A stretch of DNA of 64,000 bases. It comes from Gordionus sp. m RMFG-2023. Its lineage: Eukaryota; Nematomorpha; Gordioida; Chordodea; Parachordodidae. Below the pieces are notes generated by a model. That model was given only the letters and a program-made list of their open reading frames with translations. It ran no database searches and had not been told where the DNA came from. A program made the translations under genes and the position numbers. How positions within the stretch are numbered: the stretch's first letter is position 1; every line of letters begins with the position of its first letter. The DNA lies in NCBI RefSeq assembly GCF_954871325.1, contig NC_088776.1, positions 10,912,052 to 10,976,051 on the forward strand, given 5' to 3'. Below are positions 1 to 10,129 of the stretch, in pieces.

Positions 1-329
1 AATAAATTTTAACCTTGTTTTAAAGGAGGTTGTAAGCAAATGAATTTAGTATCATATGATGAACTAAAAATAAAATAAGAAGTTTAAACTTTAAGGGCGA
101 GTTGGATTCATAAAATATATAATTAATTTGGTAATTTAGAAGGTTAGGTGGAAAGTGCTTTTATGTTAATTTTGATAATGAACATAATATTTTTGATAAA
201 ATTTACATTTATAAAGATTTTTGTCATAGAGTTTTGCGATAAAATTGATTATTTGTTTACGATATTATTAGTAATAATATATGTGCTATTCATTAAATAA
301 ATTCTATAAGGAAATGTACCAATGTATAG

Positions 330-745
330 TGTTCAAGGTAAAAAATAATTTTGATAAAAACACAGTGGTGTTAAATAATTATTTTAAAAGAATATCTGAC
401 TTGGTTAAAAGAAGTTTTAAATGAAATGAAGAAGGATAAACCAGAAGTGGTTATTATAAAGGATAGCCAGTGCGATTTTCCGAAATGTGTGGAGAGATTG
501 GTGGTTATTCTTCATTAATCAAAGGACATGAAAGATATAATCAAAGTTCTGGATATATATAAATTGATTATGAATAATTATAATAAAAGCCAGATAGTAG
601 TTGTTAAAAATGGTCCAAATGAAAAAAAAAGTTTTTCAAAAGAAAAAAGAATTTGATGCTAAGAAAAATTTGGTGAAAATATATGTAATCGTTGTGGTTA
701 TAAAGGACACAGAGTGAAACTTGTATGGTAAATTAACAAAATTTT
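330..745 (+). mobile_element. Gag-like fossil fragment of an LTR retrotransposon (tentative)
   Basis: A degraded + strand stretch. Around 684-730 it reads like a retroviral-type zinc knuckle (CNRCGYKGH followed by a cysteine-bearing tail), preceded by lysine/glutamate-rich sequence typical of a gag C-terminus. The knuckle spacing is the only family-level evidence, and no LTR or pol part was found nearby. The piece is broken and looks old. It could be chance similarity in AT-rich DNA. Confidence 0.3.
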
Positions 746-1446
746 CGTCATGATTTATATTGTAAAAAGATAGTACTTAATGAGAAAGTAATATTCATTA
801 AATATTTCCGTCTAATTTAAACAAGTTCATATTTTTATGAATATAAATATTCCCACAATCTAATAAAAAATTTACATTTTATACAATTATATACCATAGT
901 TACAATCTTCAAATTGCTAGATCTTTAAATAAAATTAAAATATTTAACTCAATAATATTTATCCGCAAGTGGGCGTTTTTTGTTTTTAAAAAAATACTTT
1001 ATTTAAATATAATTATTAGTTATAAATTTTTTATTATTTTAAATTATAAGGGATTTAATAAAGTAATATTTACATTAGGGATCTGCAAAAGTAGGCCCGG
1101 TCTGGATCGCGTTCGGGCTTGGTCGGGCCCAGTGTTGTTAAAATAGCGTAGCTTTTTCAGTAGCGGTAGCTATATCGCGCTACTTTTTTTAAAAAATAGC
1201 GATAGCGGTAGCTCGCTACTTTCAATTTTACATAATAAATACATCTAAAAATTATTAAAATAAATTTTTTATAAAATCTAAAATTATAATCCTTTTATTT
1301 AATTTAATTTTGAAAATGAAATTTATTTTTAAAAATATACATTATTGTTATAAATTAGATATAAACAGTTGTTAAATAGCAATCTGTATTTAATTTATAT
1401 TTCGCGCATTCATTAAATTATATATTTTTGAAATTCCGTTATTGGT

Positions 1447-1719
1447 ATGTCCTTGCTTTTATCTTATTTTATATTTCTTTTACATTTTATATTAAGCATT
1501 ATAAATCTTGTTATATGTGAGATTGTTGAAGATATTGAAATTTCTTTGGAAAATGAGCAAAATATAGATGATCCTTTCCCAAAATTCAAGAAATACTTTA
1601 ACCTTGAAGAAAAAATTAATACTGGATATCGGTTTCGGTGCAAGATGTGCAGCAAAATTATCTCTTCAAATCATACGAGCAGCTTTAATTTGAAAAAACA
1701 TTTAAAGGTAATATATTAA
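1447..1719 (+). pseudogene. hAT transposase BED zinc-finger exon (decayed)
   Basis: A 90-codon open stretch. Its C-terminal half (FPKFKKYFNLEEK, then CKMC, then HTSSFNLKKHLK) fits a BED finger with C-x2-C and a spaced His pair, the DNA-binding module of hAT transposases. The hydrophobic N-terminal 30 residues do not look like transposase and are probably intron or spurious. A following GT (KHLK|GTAATA) could be an authentic splice donor. Confidence 0.6.
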
Positions 1720-2024
1720 ACAAATTTAATATCAATGTGTAGGCTAATCTTTAATTTTTAAAATAAATTAAAATCAAAAACCAATCATTTTTTTTATATA
1801 TTCATAAATTTTATCTAAATTATTTAAAACATTTTAAAATAGTTATTTCAATCATTTTTATGTATACTTATCTCCTACATAATTTTTATTCTAAGTATTT
1901 AATAACTTTAGACTGTGCACACTTCAAATTATAAAGAGATTGAAAAATATCTCAAAAGTTTTGGGGTAATGAAGAAGATAAACCCACTTCCAAATCAAAT
2001 TTAATACAAACAAAATTAACCAAT

Positions 2025-3104
2025 TTGGATTCATCAACACCTGGTGTATCCCAAAAATTGGCTGACAAAGTCATTATGAACTTTATAATAGATACAGTTC
2101 AACCATTATCCTTGATGGATAATGATTCTTTTATAAAGATGATAAACACTTTTTCTCTACGGACCAAGATATTTTGCCGGCAGACATTGATGGCAAGAAT
2201 TTTGGAGAGCTTTAAGGAAATGAAAGAATCTTTGATATTAAATCTATCAGATGTCTCCTACGTCTGTACGGCAGATTGCTGGGCTCACAATAGAAGGAAA
2301 AATGTTTATTTTCTGATTTATAATATGTCATATTTTTAGAGCTTATTTAGGAGTAACTGCACATTGAATTGATTCTAAAAATCTTAACGAAAATCTGTAG
2401 CGTTAGCTCTAAAGAGAATAATTGGCTGTCAGACTTATGACATTCTAGCCAATATAATTGCAGAAATCCATAGGTCTTACAAAATTCAAAACAAGGTTTG
2501 TAAGATGATTACGGATAATGGGTCTAATTTCCTGAAGGCCTTCAGGTTTTAAATTAATTATAATTTTTTTATAATATGATATAAATAATATAGAATATTT
2601 GGGGAAGATAATAATAATAACAATACTAGTAATATTCCTGACAAAAATATTGAAGATGGAGAACAAGAAGAGGATGATGAAATGGAGTTTGAGATAATTG
2701 ATGTTCATGACATCCTTGGTTTTAAATTATTTTATATTTAATTTTTCACCAATATAAAATAAAATTTATAATATTAAGAATCTTCAATAAAGTCTTTTAT
2801 GTTACCTAGCCATCATCGTTGTTCCTGCCACAACCTAAATTTAGTTGCGACAGTGGATGCTGAAGAAGCATTATTAAATGAGGATTTTAAAAGAGTATCA
2901 AGATCTACATTTTCTAAATGCCAAGCTCTTTGGAATAAACAAAATAAGTCATCAAAGACATCTGATATTTTCAAAAAAAAATTAGGACTTTATTTAATGA
3001 CACCAAACACTACAAGATGGAATAGTGGTTACAATGCTATGAAACTTTTAGCAATGTTTCTAGATGAGAAAAAAATGGAAATGAATTATATATTGGATCA
3101 TTAG
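2025..3104 (+). pseudogene. hAT transposase catalytic-region remnants
   Basis: Three collinear pieces. At 2025-2339: KLADKVIMNFIIDTVQPLSL, then VCTADCWAHNRRK, the first catalytic block of Ac-like transposases. At 2340-2550: AHxIDSKNLN, then ALKRIIGCQTYDILANI and KMITDNGSNFLKAF, the second block. At 2799-3104: LPSHHRCSCHNLNLVATVDA, then LWNKQNKSSK, ending TPNTTRWNSGYNAMK, the insertion and third-block region. Stops and frame changes between pieces indicate decay, although short introns could account for some gaps. An almost identical second-block segment (ALKMIIGCQTYDVLANKIID) occurs at 36240-36350. Confidence 0.8.
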
Positions 3105-3693
3105 TTTTATGATTTGGATTGGTCGTTTATACTCAAGTGCAATAATAAATAAATTATATATATATATGTAACAAATTATAGTCATGTTTTTATATCAATA
3201 TTTTATTTGTGGAAATAAAGTTACGTAAAAAAAATATATTTAAAAAAAAATCAAAGTAGCGTAAAAAGTAGCTAATAGCACGCTACTCATTTAAAAACGA
3301 TAGCGATAGCCGGTAGCGATAGCGCGCTACTTTTAAAAGTAGCGTTTAACAACACTGGTCGGGCCTAATATTTTTTAAGAAAATTCGGGCCGGGTCGGGT
3401 CGGACCTTAGAAATTTATTTAAACATCGAAATTTATAAATTTTATGTTGAATTTTTAATGTAAAATAAAAATATTTGATTTTATTTTTAGAAACTAGACG
3501 CCATATAACATATATCGTTTATTTTGAGTAATTAAAAAATTAATTTCTATATTTAAATATTAATCGGGCCAGGCCGGTAAATTTTTTCAAAAAAAATTTC
3601 GGGTTCGAGCCAGGCCGGGCAAAACTCTTTAAAAAAAATTCGGACCGGGCCGGGCTTGAAAAATTAGGCCCGATGCAGATCACTAATTTACAT

Positions 3694-4320
3694 ATCAATA
3701 AAATAAGATTTTAATAAAACAGATTAAATTAATAACGTTCAATGTTTTTATATCATTGCCCGTAAAAAAAAAGTAAGATGAATGAATGTTTTTTATTGTT
3801 TGCGAACTATTTATATTAATATGATTCTAACGAATGGCATATTTTATAAATTTATATAAGGAATTTATTAAAATACTTTTAGTATATCATGATCAAATAA
3901 TAGTCGTAATTAAAGGTTCACGATTACCGACGAATGAACTTATTTTATATTTAACTTTTATGATAATTTAGAAAAATGTTATAATAATTTTTTTTAACAT
4001 ATTTATCATCTTCCGGTTATTATGCTATAAATGCACAGGTTTCTTAAAACTTCAAGGCACTAAGTTTACTTTAAAAAATATATATTCATTTTTGCACGGA
4101 TATAATAAAATCTTAAATGTATATGTATAAAAAAATAGTAATTTTACTCTATTAGCAATAACTTATAAAATTTTAAAATAACTATAAAATAAGATTTAAT
4201 AAAAAATAAGCTTAAAATTTTCTGAAAGTATCCTAGATATGTTTCAACTTTTTAAAAAACTAAGTACATTATAACGAGGGCTCGGATGAATTTATAGCAT
4301 GATTGGAAAAAATAATTAAA
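3694..4320. other. AT-rich intergenic DNA, nothing recognised
   Basis: No open frame, terminal repeat or conserved motif seen. Confidence 0.5.
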
Positions 4321-4324
4321 ATGA

Positions 4325-4850
4325 CTAGATCATTGATAAACTAAACATGATTCTACATAATTAGCGTATATTAACCGGAACGCATATAGTCAAAAAAATT
4401 TTATTTTGATAATTAAATTTAAAAAAAAAATGAATACTACCATTTCCTGAATCTCCTCAAAGAGCTAAACATGATTCTGCATTCATTTTTTAAAAATAGG
4501 GTATATTCACCGAGAGCGCATATTTAGTCAAAAACATTTGTTTTTTCGATTTAAAAAAAATACTACTATTTTCTGAATCTTCTCAAAGAGCTAAACAGGA
4601 TGCTGATTTTATTTTTTTTAAAATAGAGTATATTTACCGAGAGCGCATTGGAGCGCGTATTTTAGTCATGTAAAAAAAAAAATTAATTTTATTGACACCA
4701 TTTTTTTTTTAATTAAAAAAAACTTTTCTAAATCATTTTATAAAGCTAAATACGATTCTATATTAATATAATTTAAATTATGCTTGTTTGATAGAGAGCG
4801 CGTAGTTCCTGAGGGCGCGTATTCTAGACATGTCCGTCAATATGATAGTT
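4325..4850. repeat. Degenerate minisatellite, about 4 units of roughly 125-150 bp
   Basis: The phrase GAGCTAAACATGATTCTGCAT recurs with changes at about 4340, 4463, 4590 and 4744. Each time it is followed by an A/T run, a word like GTATATTCACCGAGAGCGCAT, then TTTAGTCAAAAA. Spacing is about 123, 127 and 154 bp. The GAGAGCGC core is the only GC-rich part of each unit. Confidence 0.7.
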
Positions 4851-5460
4851 GATACTTTATACTTTTAATTTGATACCATACTTAAAGATGTTAATTAAAC
4901 TTTATAAATTTAAAAAAACTAAAATTAGTCAACATTAACTTTTTTAAACTCAAAACAGGAAGAAAGGGGCTTTTAATCTTTATTTCTTTTAATTTGCTTT
5001 TATAAATTTCATAAATTATTATATATAATTTTGATTAATATCTACCTTTTTTCAATAAATAGATACATTAATATTTATTGGTATTGATCATTAGTGATAT
5101 TTGCTGATACCATGTTAGTATTGGTCATGTCTGTTTGGGTATTCGTATTGGCTGAAAATAGGGTATTGGCCCATCTCTATAATTGATCCTCCTTTTCATT
5201 CAATTATTATCTTAAGGTATGTAAAAAAAGACAATATTTTAATTATTTTTTTTAAAAAAACATTCAATTATTAATATTTTCTCACAAACGATAAAAGACT
5301 GTTTCAAAGATTTTCAATAAAAAATAATCCTCGGATCTCAATGAGAGCCTTTTTTGCTACCCCCCCCCCCCCACCATTTATATGTTTTTTAAAAAAAATA
5401 TAATATCTTATATTTATGCATGTTTTTTTAATATAGTTCTATATATTATACTATATTTTA
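4851..5460. other. AT-rich DNA containing one probable hAT terminus
   Basis: Reading the complement from about 5183 gives TAGAGATGGGCCAATACCC followed by reiterated CAATAC words, the style of a hAT terminal region. No partner terminus was identified. A 14-C run lies at about 5361-5374. Confidence 0.35.
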
Positions 5461-5462
5461 AT

Positions 5463-6300
5463 CAGGGACCCGGAACAACGGTATTTTTGTTTTTCCGTTC
5501 CAGTTCCGGTCAAATAATTGTTCCATATTCTAAATATATTTTTTTAAATCTATAAATTTTATTTAATCTTTATTTAACCATTAAATGAAAATGAAACAAT
5601 TATTACATCGAAGAAATAATATATTATCTAAAATGTCATTTAAATTGGTTCTTTGTGGTTTTAGTATAAATTTGAGTTTCGAAAAACAACGTTCAACACT
5701 TACCTGGCTACATTGAGATGTTACTATTTGGGTCAATTTATACAGGATATAATTTTATTTTATTGGATACCCACCACCTATTTTAGCAAATTTTTTGATT
5801 TATCCAGACGATCAGCTCATATTTATTTATAGTTGATAAAATGTCATTTTTTTGTAAGTTTTGCTATGTTTTTTATTTTTTGTCCTTGTACCTTAGAAAC
5901 ATTTCTAATTCAATATATTCTTGTCCTTCTTCAAAAGATTTATCCGAATTACTTATTATATTTCTTCATCCTTAAAATTTTCAATATGTTCCCATGATTA
6001 ATGATTTATAGCGATATTATTTTCCTCATCTATTGAAAGAAATTTAAACCTAGGATCTAGATATAAGGCAGAACAAAGTATTCATTGGCATTTTTCCCTT
6101 TTTGTTAAGAGCTGAAATCAAGTCTTGTGATAACAGGGAATTAATTTTTCAAAATCTTATTTTACATTTGGTCCTTTATCCTATAAAGTCATCTGAGAAA
6201 ATGTACTCTTATTGGAACATTAAGCTTGCTTCCTGTAACTGTTCTTCCACCATTCTTCTGCGGTTTTCAAATCTTCTACGGATATAAAAATTTCAGGGTG
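5463..6300 (-). mobile_element. hAT transposon remnant, C-terminal dimerisation region
   Basis: The left end starts CAGGGACCCGGAACAACGG, a hAT-type terminus. On the - strand just inside (about 5720-5630) the reading is VSVERCFSKLKFILKPQR followed by TNLNDILDNILF, which matches the hAT C-terminal dimerisation motif (S-ERxFSxLK, then L, then LR). The rest of the transposase to the right is too decayed to follow. Short - strand scraps at 7000-7340 may be its N-terminal side. No TSD could be paired. Confidence 0.65.
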
Positions 6301-6516
6301 TACCATTTTTTAGTATTAGAAAATGAAAAGAACTTAATATATACACCTATTAGATGGATTAAAAAAAATAGAAATTAATGCATATATTTATAGAATAAGC
6401 AATATATTAAAAATGAATAATTTTTAAATTTAAAAAAAAATCTAATTTCTTATTAGATTATTAGATTTTTTCCTTAACTTAATTTATAATGAATAAAAGT
6501 TGTGTCATTAAGGAGG

Positions 6517-6709
6517 AGGGGGGGGGGGCGCAGGGACTCGGGCCCTCTAAAAAAATTGACGAACCCTCTCAAAAATTTGAAATTTTTGTAAATTTGATGT
6601 TACCTAAAAAAAGGTAATTTTAGATAATGTTAGCTAAAAAAAATATGAAAATAATTTTAAAAAATTTTTTTTGAGCCCTGAGATTGTAAAGGCTAGTGAC
6701 GCCCCTGAT
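6517..6709. mobile_element. Short hAT MITE with GGGGCG termini
   Basis: The left side carries a G-run then GCGCAGGGACTCGGGCCCTC; the right side ends GGCTAGTGACGCCCCTGAT. Complemented, the right end is CAGGGGCGTCACTAGCC, a widespread hAT MITE terminus. The interior is AT-rich and noncoding. A second MITE (6710-6932) has inserted in its right tip, duplicating CCCCTGAT. Confidence 0.6.
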
Positions 6710-6932
6710 TTGTGTTGTTAAACGGCTCGTTTTGAGGCGATTTTTAAAAACAACTAATTCAATATTTTAGCCAGATAAATATTGCCTAAGCCTTGAGATT
6801 TGGCTAATTGATGTCTAGACCTTTGTGCCATATATGAGCAAAATCTTCAGGCTTGCGTAATATTATTTTAGATAAAATATTGAGTTAGTCGTTTTTAAAA
6901 ATCGGCTCAAATCGAGCCGTTTAACAACACTA
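6710..6932. mobile_element. 223-bp hAT MITE, GTTGTTAAACGGCTC family, copy 1
   Basis: Inverted termini TGTTGTTAAACGGCTCG and CGAGCCGTTTAACAACA enclose 223 bp. The flanking 8-bp TSD CCCCTGAT is perfect (6702-6709, 6933-6940). The outermost bases share GTGTTGTTAAA with the 2.2-kb hAT at 1130-3357, so that element or a relative may have supplied transposase. Further copies: 24269-24481 and part of one at 43460-43605. Confidence 0.85.
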
Positions 6933-6940
6933 CCCCTGAT

Positions 6941-7820
6941 AAAAAACATTTTTGGTATAATTTTTAACTATAAGCACAATAAAAAAATATATTAAAAAAG
7001 AAAGACAACTATAACTATTGTTGCTAAATAAAAGAATATAAATTTGCACATAGCTTCAATTGTTCATTGGCTTTCTTTAAACCAATAAGTAATTCATTCT
7101 CTATACGGGGACAAATAATTCTATCGCATACCCAATTATCTAATTCCTTTTACATTTCTGCTCGCTATTTAAATGGAACTCTGCATACTGCACAGTATTG
7201 CAATGCATGTATTCACTTCATAATCTACTAAACTACCTAATTTTTCATCAAAAATTTATTCTTTAAATATATCAATCCCTTTTAATGTTTCCAAAACTTC
7301 ACTTAGTTCCTTCTCATTTATCACAATTTTATCTTTTAATTTTTTTTTCTCACAAATTTATTTGATATATTTTTTAATGCCAACAATTTATCTCTCAAAA
7401 ATTTTAATTCTATTTAAGATTTATAATTGCCCTTTTTATTCCCCCATTATTTCCTTTCCTTATTATTTTATTGACCTCTATAATATTATCCATTTTATTA
7501 TTTTTATATTTTTCAGTGACCTGCAGAGGTACCATTTGCACGATATATTTCACTTTTTATCCTTTTATATATATTAGCGTCAATGTGTTTTTTCCGGTTA
7601 TGAGTTATTTTTTCAACTTTAAATCAGCATGTTTAGTATACCTATCTTATGAATTGGTAGATAATTTTGCCGTTAACCTTTGAGTCATTTATAATTTATA
7701 AAAAGAAATAAGAAAAACTAATATAAATTGTTTTAAGCTCGAAAGTTAATGCCGAAATTGTCTGAAAATTATACAGGTATTTCAAACATGATAGATTACA
7801 TTTCCTGTAAAATCAAATAT
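6941..7820. other. AT-rich DNA with weak transposon scraps
   Basis: The - strand around 7000-7340 reads as hAT-like scraps (VLETLKGID, then VDYEVNTCIAILCSMQSS). A word GACCTGCAGAGGTACCATTTG near 7516 resembles the terminus of the GGGCC MITE family. Sequence at 7560-7640 is shared, inverted, with 15210-15280, so the LINE inverted duplication extends into it. Confidence 0.4.
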
Positions 7821-7822
7821 TT

Positions 7823-9440
7823 ATGGTTGTGGATACAACAGAGCTACGCTGGATTTTCCTCAAATCCATCAAACTGGATATTTAGGGGGAGAAAAATGAG
7901 GAGCCCTTCACACGTTTACAGGCAAAAACGTCTGTGGGCTGATTAAAAGGGAATGGGCAGAAAAACACAGTCCACACCCATGAATTGCATATGTATTTAA
8001 TTACTTTATAGACCAGGGAGGGACCGATTTAATTTTGAAGTACATTGTATCTATGATAAGTTAAAATAAAAATTAGTGAAGTGTCAATGAAATATAAGTC
8101 AGAGAATAAGTGAAATATAAAGATTAAAACCTATATAAAGGAAGAGTTTAAGATAGATTTAGATAATTTGATTTATAGTAGTTTCCTTATAGACCTTTTG
8201 CTTTTATTCAATTTCAGGAACTGCTTCATATCAGGTTTAAATCCATTATGTCTTATACTTGCGATATGTTTTCCCACTAAATGAGTACAACCAACTAATG
8301 GCATCGATAAGGAGACTATTGTTACTATGGTTCCTCAAAATGTGGGCAAAGAAGTTAAGGCGCTTCTTTTTTAATGTCACATGTAATTGAGTGTGGTTTG
8401 ACCTGTTCCAGAGGTTTTCATTCGAAATAATATTTAAGTAGAAGATGCCGTTTATTATTCCTCAACATTTATTTACGAACGTTTGCAATTTTCTGGTCCC
8501 TGTTGTGGTAATCTCCCATATGTCCCCAACATAGGGGAGAATAGGAATGATGGTTGAATTAAAAATTCGGAGTTTTGTAAAGACCGATATCTCTCTAACT
8601 TTCCACAGTTTGAAAAATTTATATAAAGCTGCCCTGGCATTTTGTATATGGTTTTTAAGTTCTTTGCAACTGCCTCTATTGTCAATGGTTACACCAAGAT
8701 ATTTAAAGGATATCACCACCTTGGCCATCTTGCCCCCCTCCCACTACAAAGTCACTCTTTTATCAAAATTTATATGAATTTAGTATAAATATCAAATTTT
8801 GAGTTTCTTCCAAACTTTTTGTAATCATAATTATGTCTCCGCGTAGCTATCACTCTATTCACTAAGTAATACAAATGATTAGACCTTAGTTCTTAAATAT
8901 TCGCTATTATAACGTGTCTTTTATAATTTTGTTCATGACAATATTAAACAGCAACGGAGAAACAACACCCCTTTTTTGTTCTGAAGGATGGAGAAACTTT
9001 TTTGTTAATTTTGAAAGTGGCATACAGTAGTTCGTCTTGAGTATATGGTGTTAATGTCGATACCGCAGTCAGCTAAGATATTCCACAGAGAATCATGACT
9101 AAAAAAGGGAGCCTTTCACTTCTGCTTGGCGGGTCATATACATTAATTAAATTTTTTCTCTTAAAACAGGTGTTCAGGTATAACAGACCACCTCTCTCCT
9201 AAATGGGCACAAATTTATCCACTTATTTACATATTCTCTTGCTGATAAAGAACGCAACCCCCGACCAATTATTCGAAGTGGTGCCAAAACTATACATTGT
9301 AAATTTACGTGGGTCTCTTGTATCGCAATCACGTCCATTTTTCATCGGCCATAAATCTAAGAAAAATCGTCAACTTACTCATTAAACCATTTATTTTAAG
9401 CGAGGACATGAGTAAATTTCTTTTCAAACCACTCGGGCGC
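7823..9440 (-). mobile_element. LINE copy A1 (minus strand), both ends present, middle deleted
   Basis: From right to left, the - strand starts with the endonuclease N-terminus (an IAIQETHV-like block near 9340, LINVYDPPSRS near 9130). At about 9100 it jumps to the end of the reverse transcriptase (SHDSLWNILADCGID) and runs to the 3' tail at 7823. The 8462-8728 frame encodes the RT C-terminus (FKYLGVTIDNRGSC, then KLRIFNSTIIP and FVNKC). The tail includes GGGCTCCTCATTTTTCTCC and TAGCTCTGTTG words common to all copies. The segment 7823-9100 is nearly identical (about 97% by eye) to the inverted copy at 13842-15180. The clade is probably RTE/Jockey-like; I cannot fix it. Confidence 0.85.
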
Positions 9441-9599
9441 TATCAATTTTACATACAGATAATATATAATATTTGTAATTTGCTTCAAATGATCATAATA
9501 TAAAATTATTTTGCTTACTGTTCTGTTTAAAATTTAGAAAAATAATAAAGATGCCTATATGTACTAACCCACGCTAGAAGAGGAGTAGAAACAGGGTAA

Positions 9600-10060
9600 G
9601 AAAATTCAAAAACAATACATAGACGAGGGGGAAGGTCAAATGCAAATATATCTACAGGCTGTGCGCTATGGAATAAAGAAGAATACAAAAGGCGAGAAGA
9701 ATTTCTTAAACGTATATGAAGGTAAGGAAGACAGAGAGATTTCGGTATTTGTCAGATTGTCGACACAACAATAATTCCTCTATTAGTCTATAGAGGGGAC
9801 ATGATAAAAAAAAACTAAAAAAAAAATAGGCGACTTCAAACAATATATGCCTCGTAAACAAAAGAAGATATCTTCTACCTAGGAAACATTATACTCAAAT
9901 CTTTGGAAAAGACAAAACATACCCAAAATAAACATAACATTAAAAAGAGCCGAAATTAATTCAAGCCCACATAAGAAACACAAATGAGAAGAAAAGCTAG
10001 TGTCAGTGAAGAAAGTTGAAAGAAAATGTGAAAGACAAAGTCAAAAAGTAAAGTGAAAAA
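9600..10060 (+). mobile_element. LINE fragment D, RT C-terminal region, plus strand
   Basis: The + strand reads KVRKTEISVFVRLS near 9715-9760, then a YxGD-like segment near 9790, and later GNxILKSLEK near 9885. This follows the RT C-terminal order of LINE copy C (41000-41300), with similar nucleotides (GAGATTTCGGTA). It is truncated on both sides between the oppositely oriented copies A1 and A2. Confidence 0.6.
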
Positions 10061-10129
10061 TAAAAAGAATAAATAACCTGAATCCAGGAAAATATTATTA
10101 GAGATTTAGGTAGTTCGCATTAATTTTTA

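Larger units (their letters stand above)
1130..3357 (+). mobile_element. hAT DNA transposon, decayed, with BED-finger transposase remnants
   Basis: Termini CAGTGTTGTTAAA (1130) and TTTAACAACACTG (ending 3357), flanked by a perfect 8-bp TSD GTCGGGCC (1122-1129, 3358-3365). Subterminal regions repeat TAGCGGTAGC-like words at both ends. Inside, + strand pieces follow the order of a hAT transposase. They are a BED-type zinc finger around 1570-1705 (CKMC...H...H), a central part at 2025-2520 (including ADCWAHNRRK and MITDNGSNFLKAF), an acidic linker near 2650-2700, and LPSHHRCSCHTLN-like plus PNTTRWNSGY motifs at 2799-3104. The C-terminal dimerisation region is not seen, and frameshifts or introns separate the pieces. 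It probably cannot transpose on its own. Confidence 0.88.
1076..3685. mobile_element. GGGCC-rich hAT-type MITE, split by a later hAT insertion
   Basis: Terminal inverted repeats TAGGGATCTGCA (1076) and TGCAGATCACTA (ending 3685) are flanked by a perfect 8-bp target duplication ATTTACAT at 1068-1075 and 3686-3693. An 8-bp TSD with TAG-type termini is the hAT signature. Removing the inner hAT (1130-3357 plus one TSD copy) leaves about 0.37 kb with no coding capacity. The ends are unusual: reiterated CGGGCC/CCGGCC blocks in otherwise AT-rich DNA. Related copies lie at 17044-17382 and 28917-29121, with longer or more distant relatives at 54487-56177 and 58880-59080. Confidence 0.85.

Noticed and set aside
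6517-6530. Poly-G and poly-C runs (also about 5361, 40020, 46667) as G-quadruplex elements
   Set aside because: Single homopolymer runs within transposon ends or AT-rich DNA; slippage explains them better.
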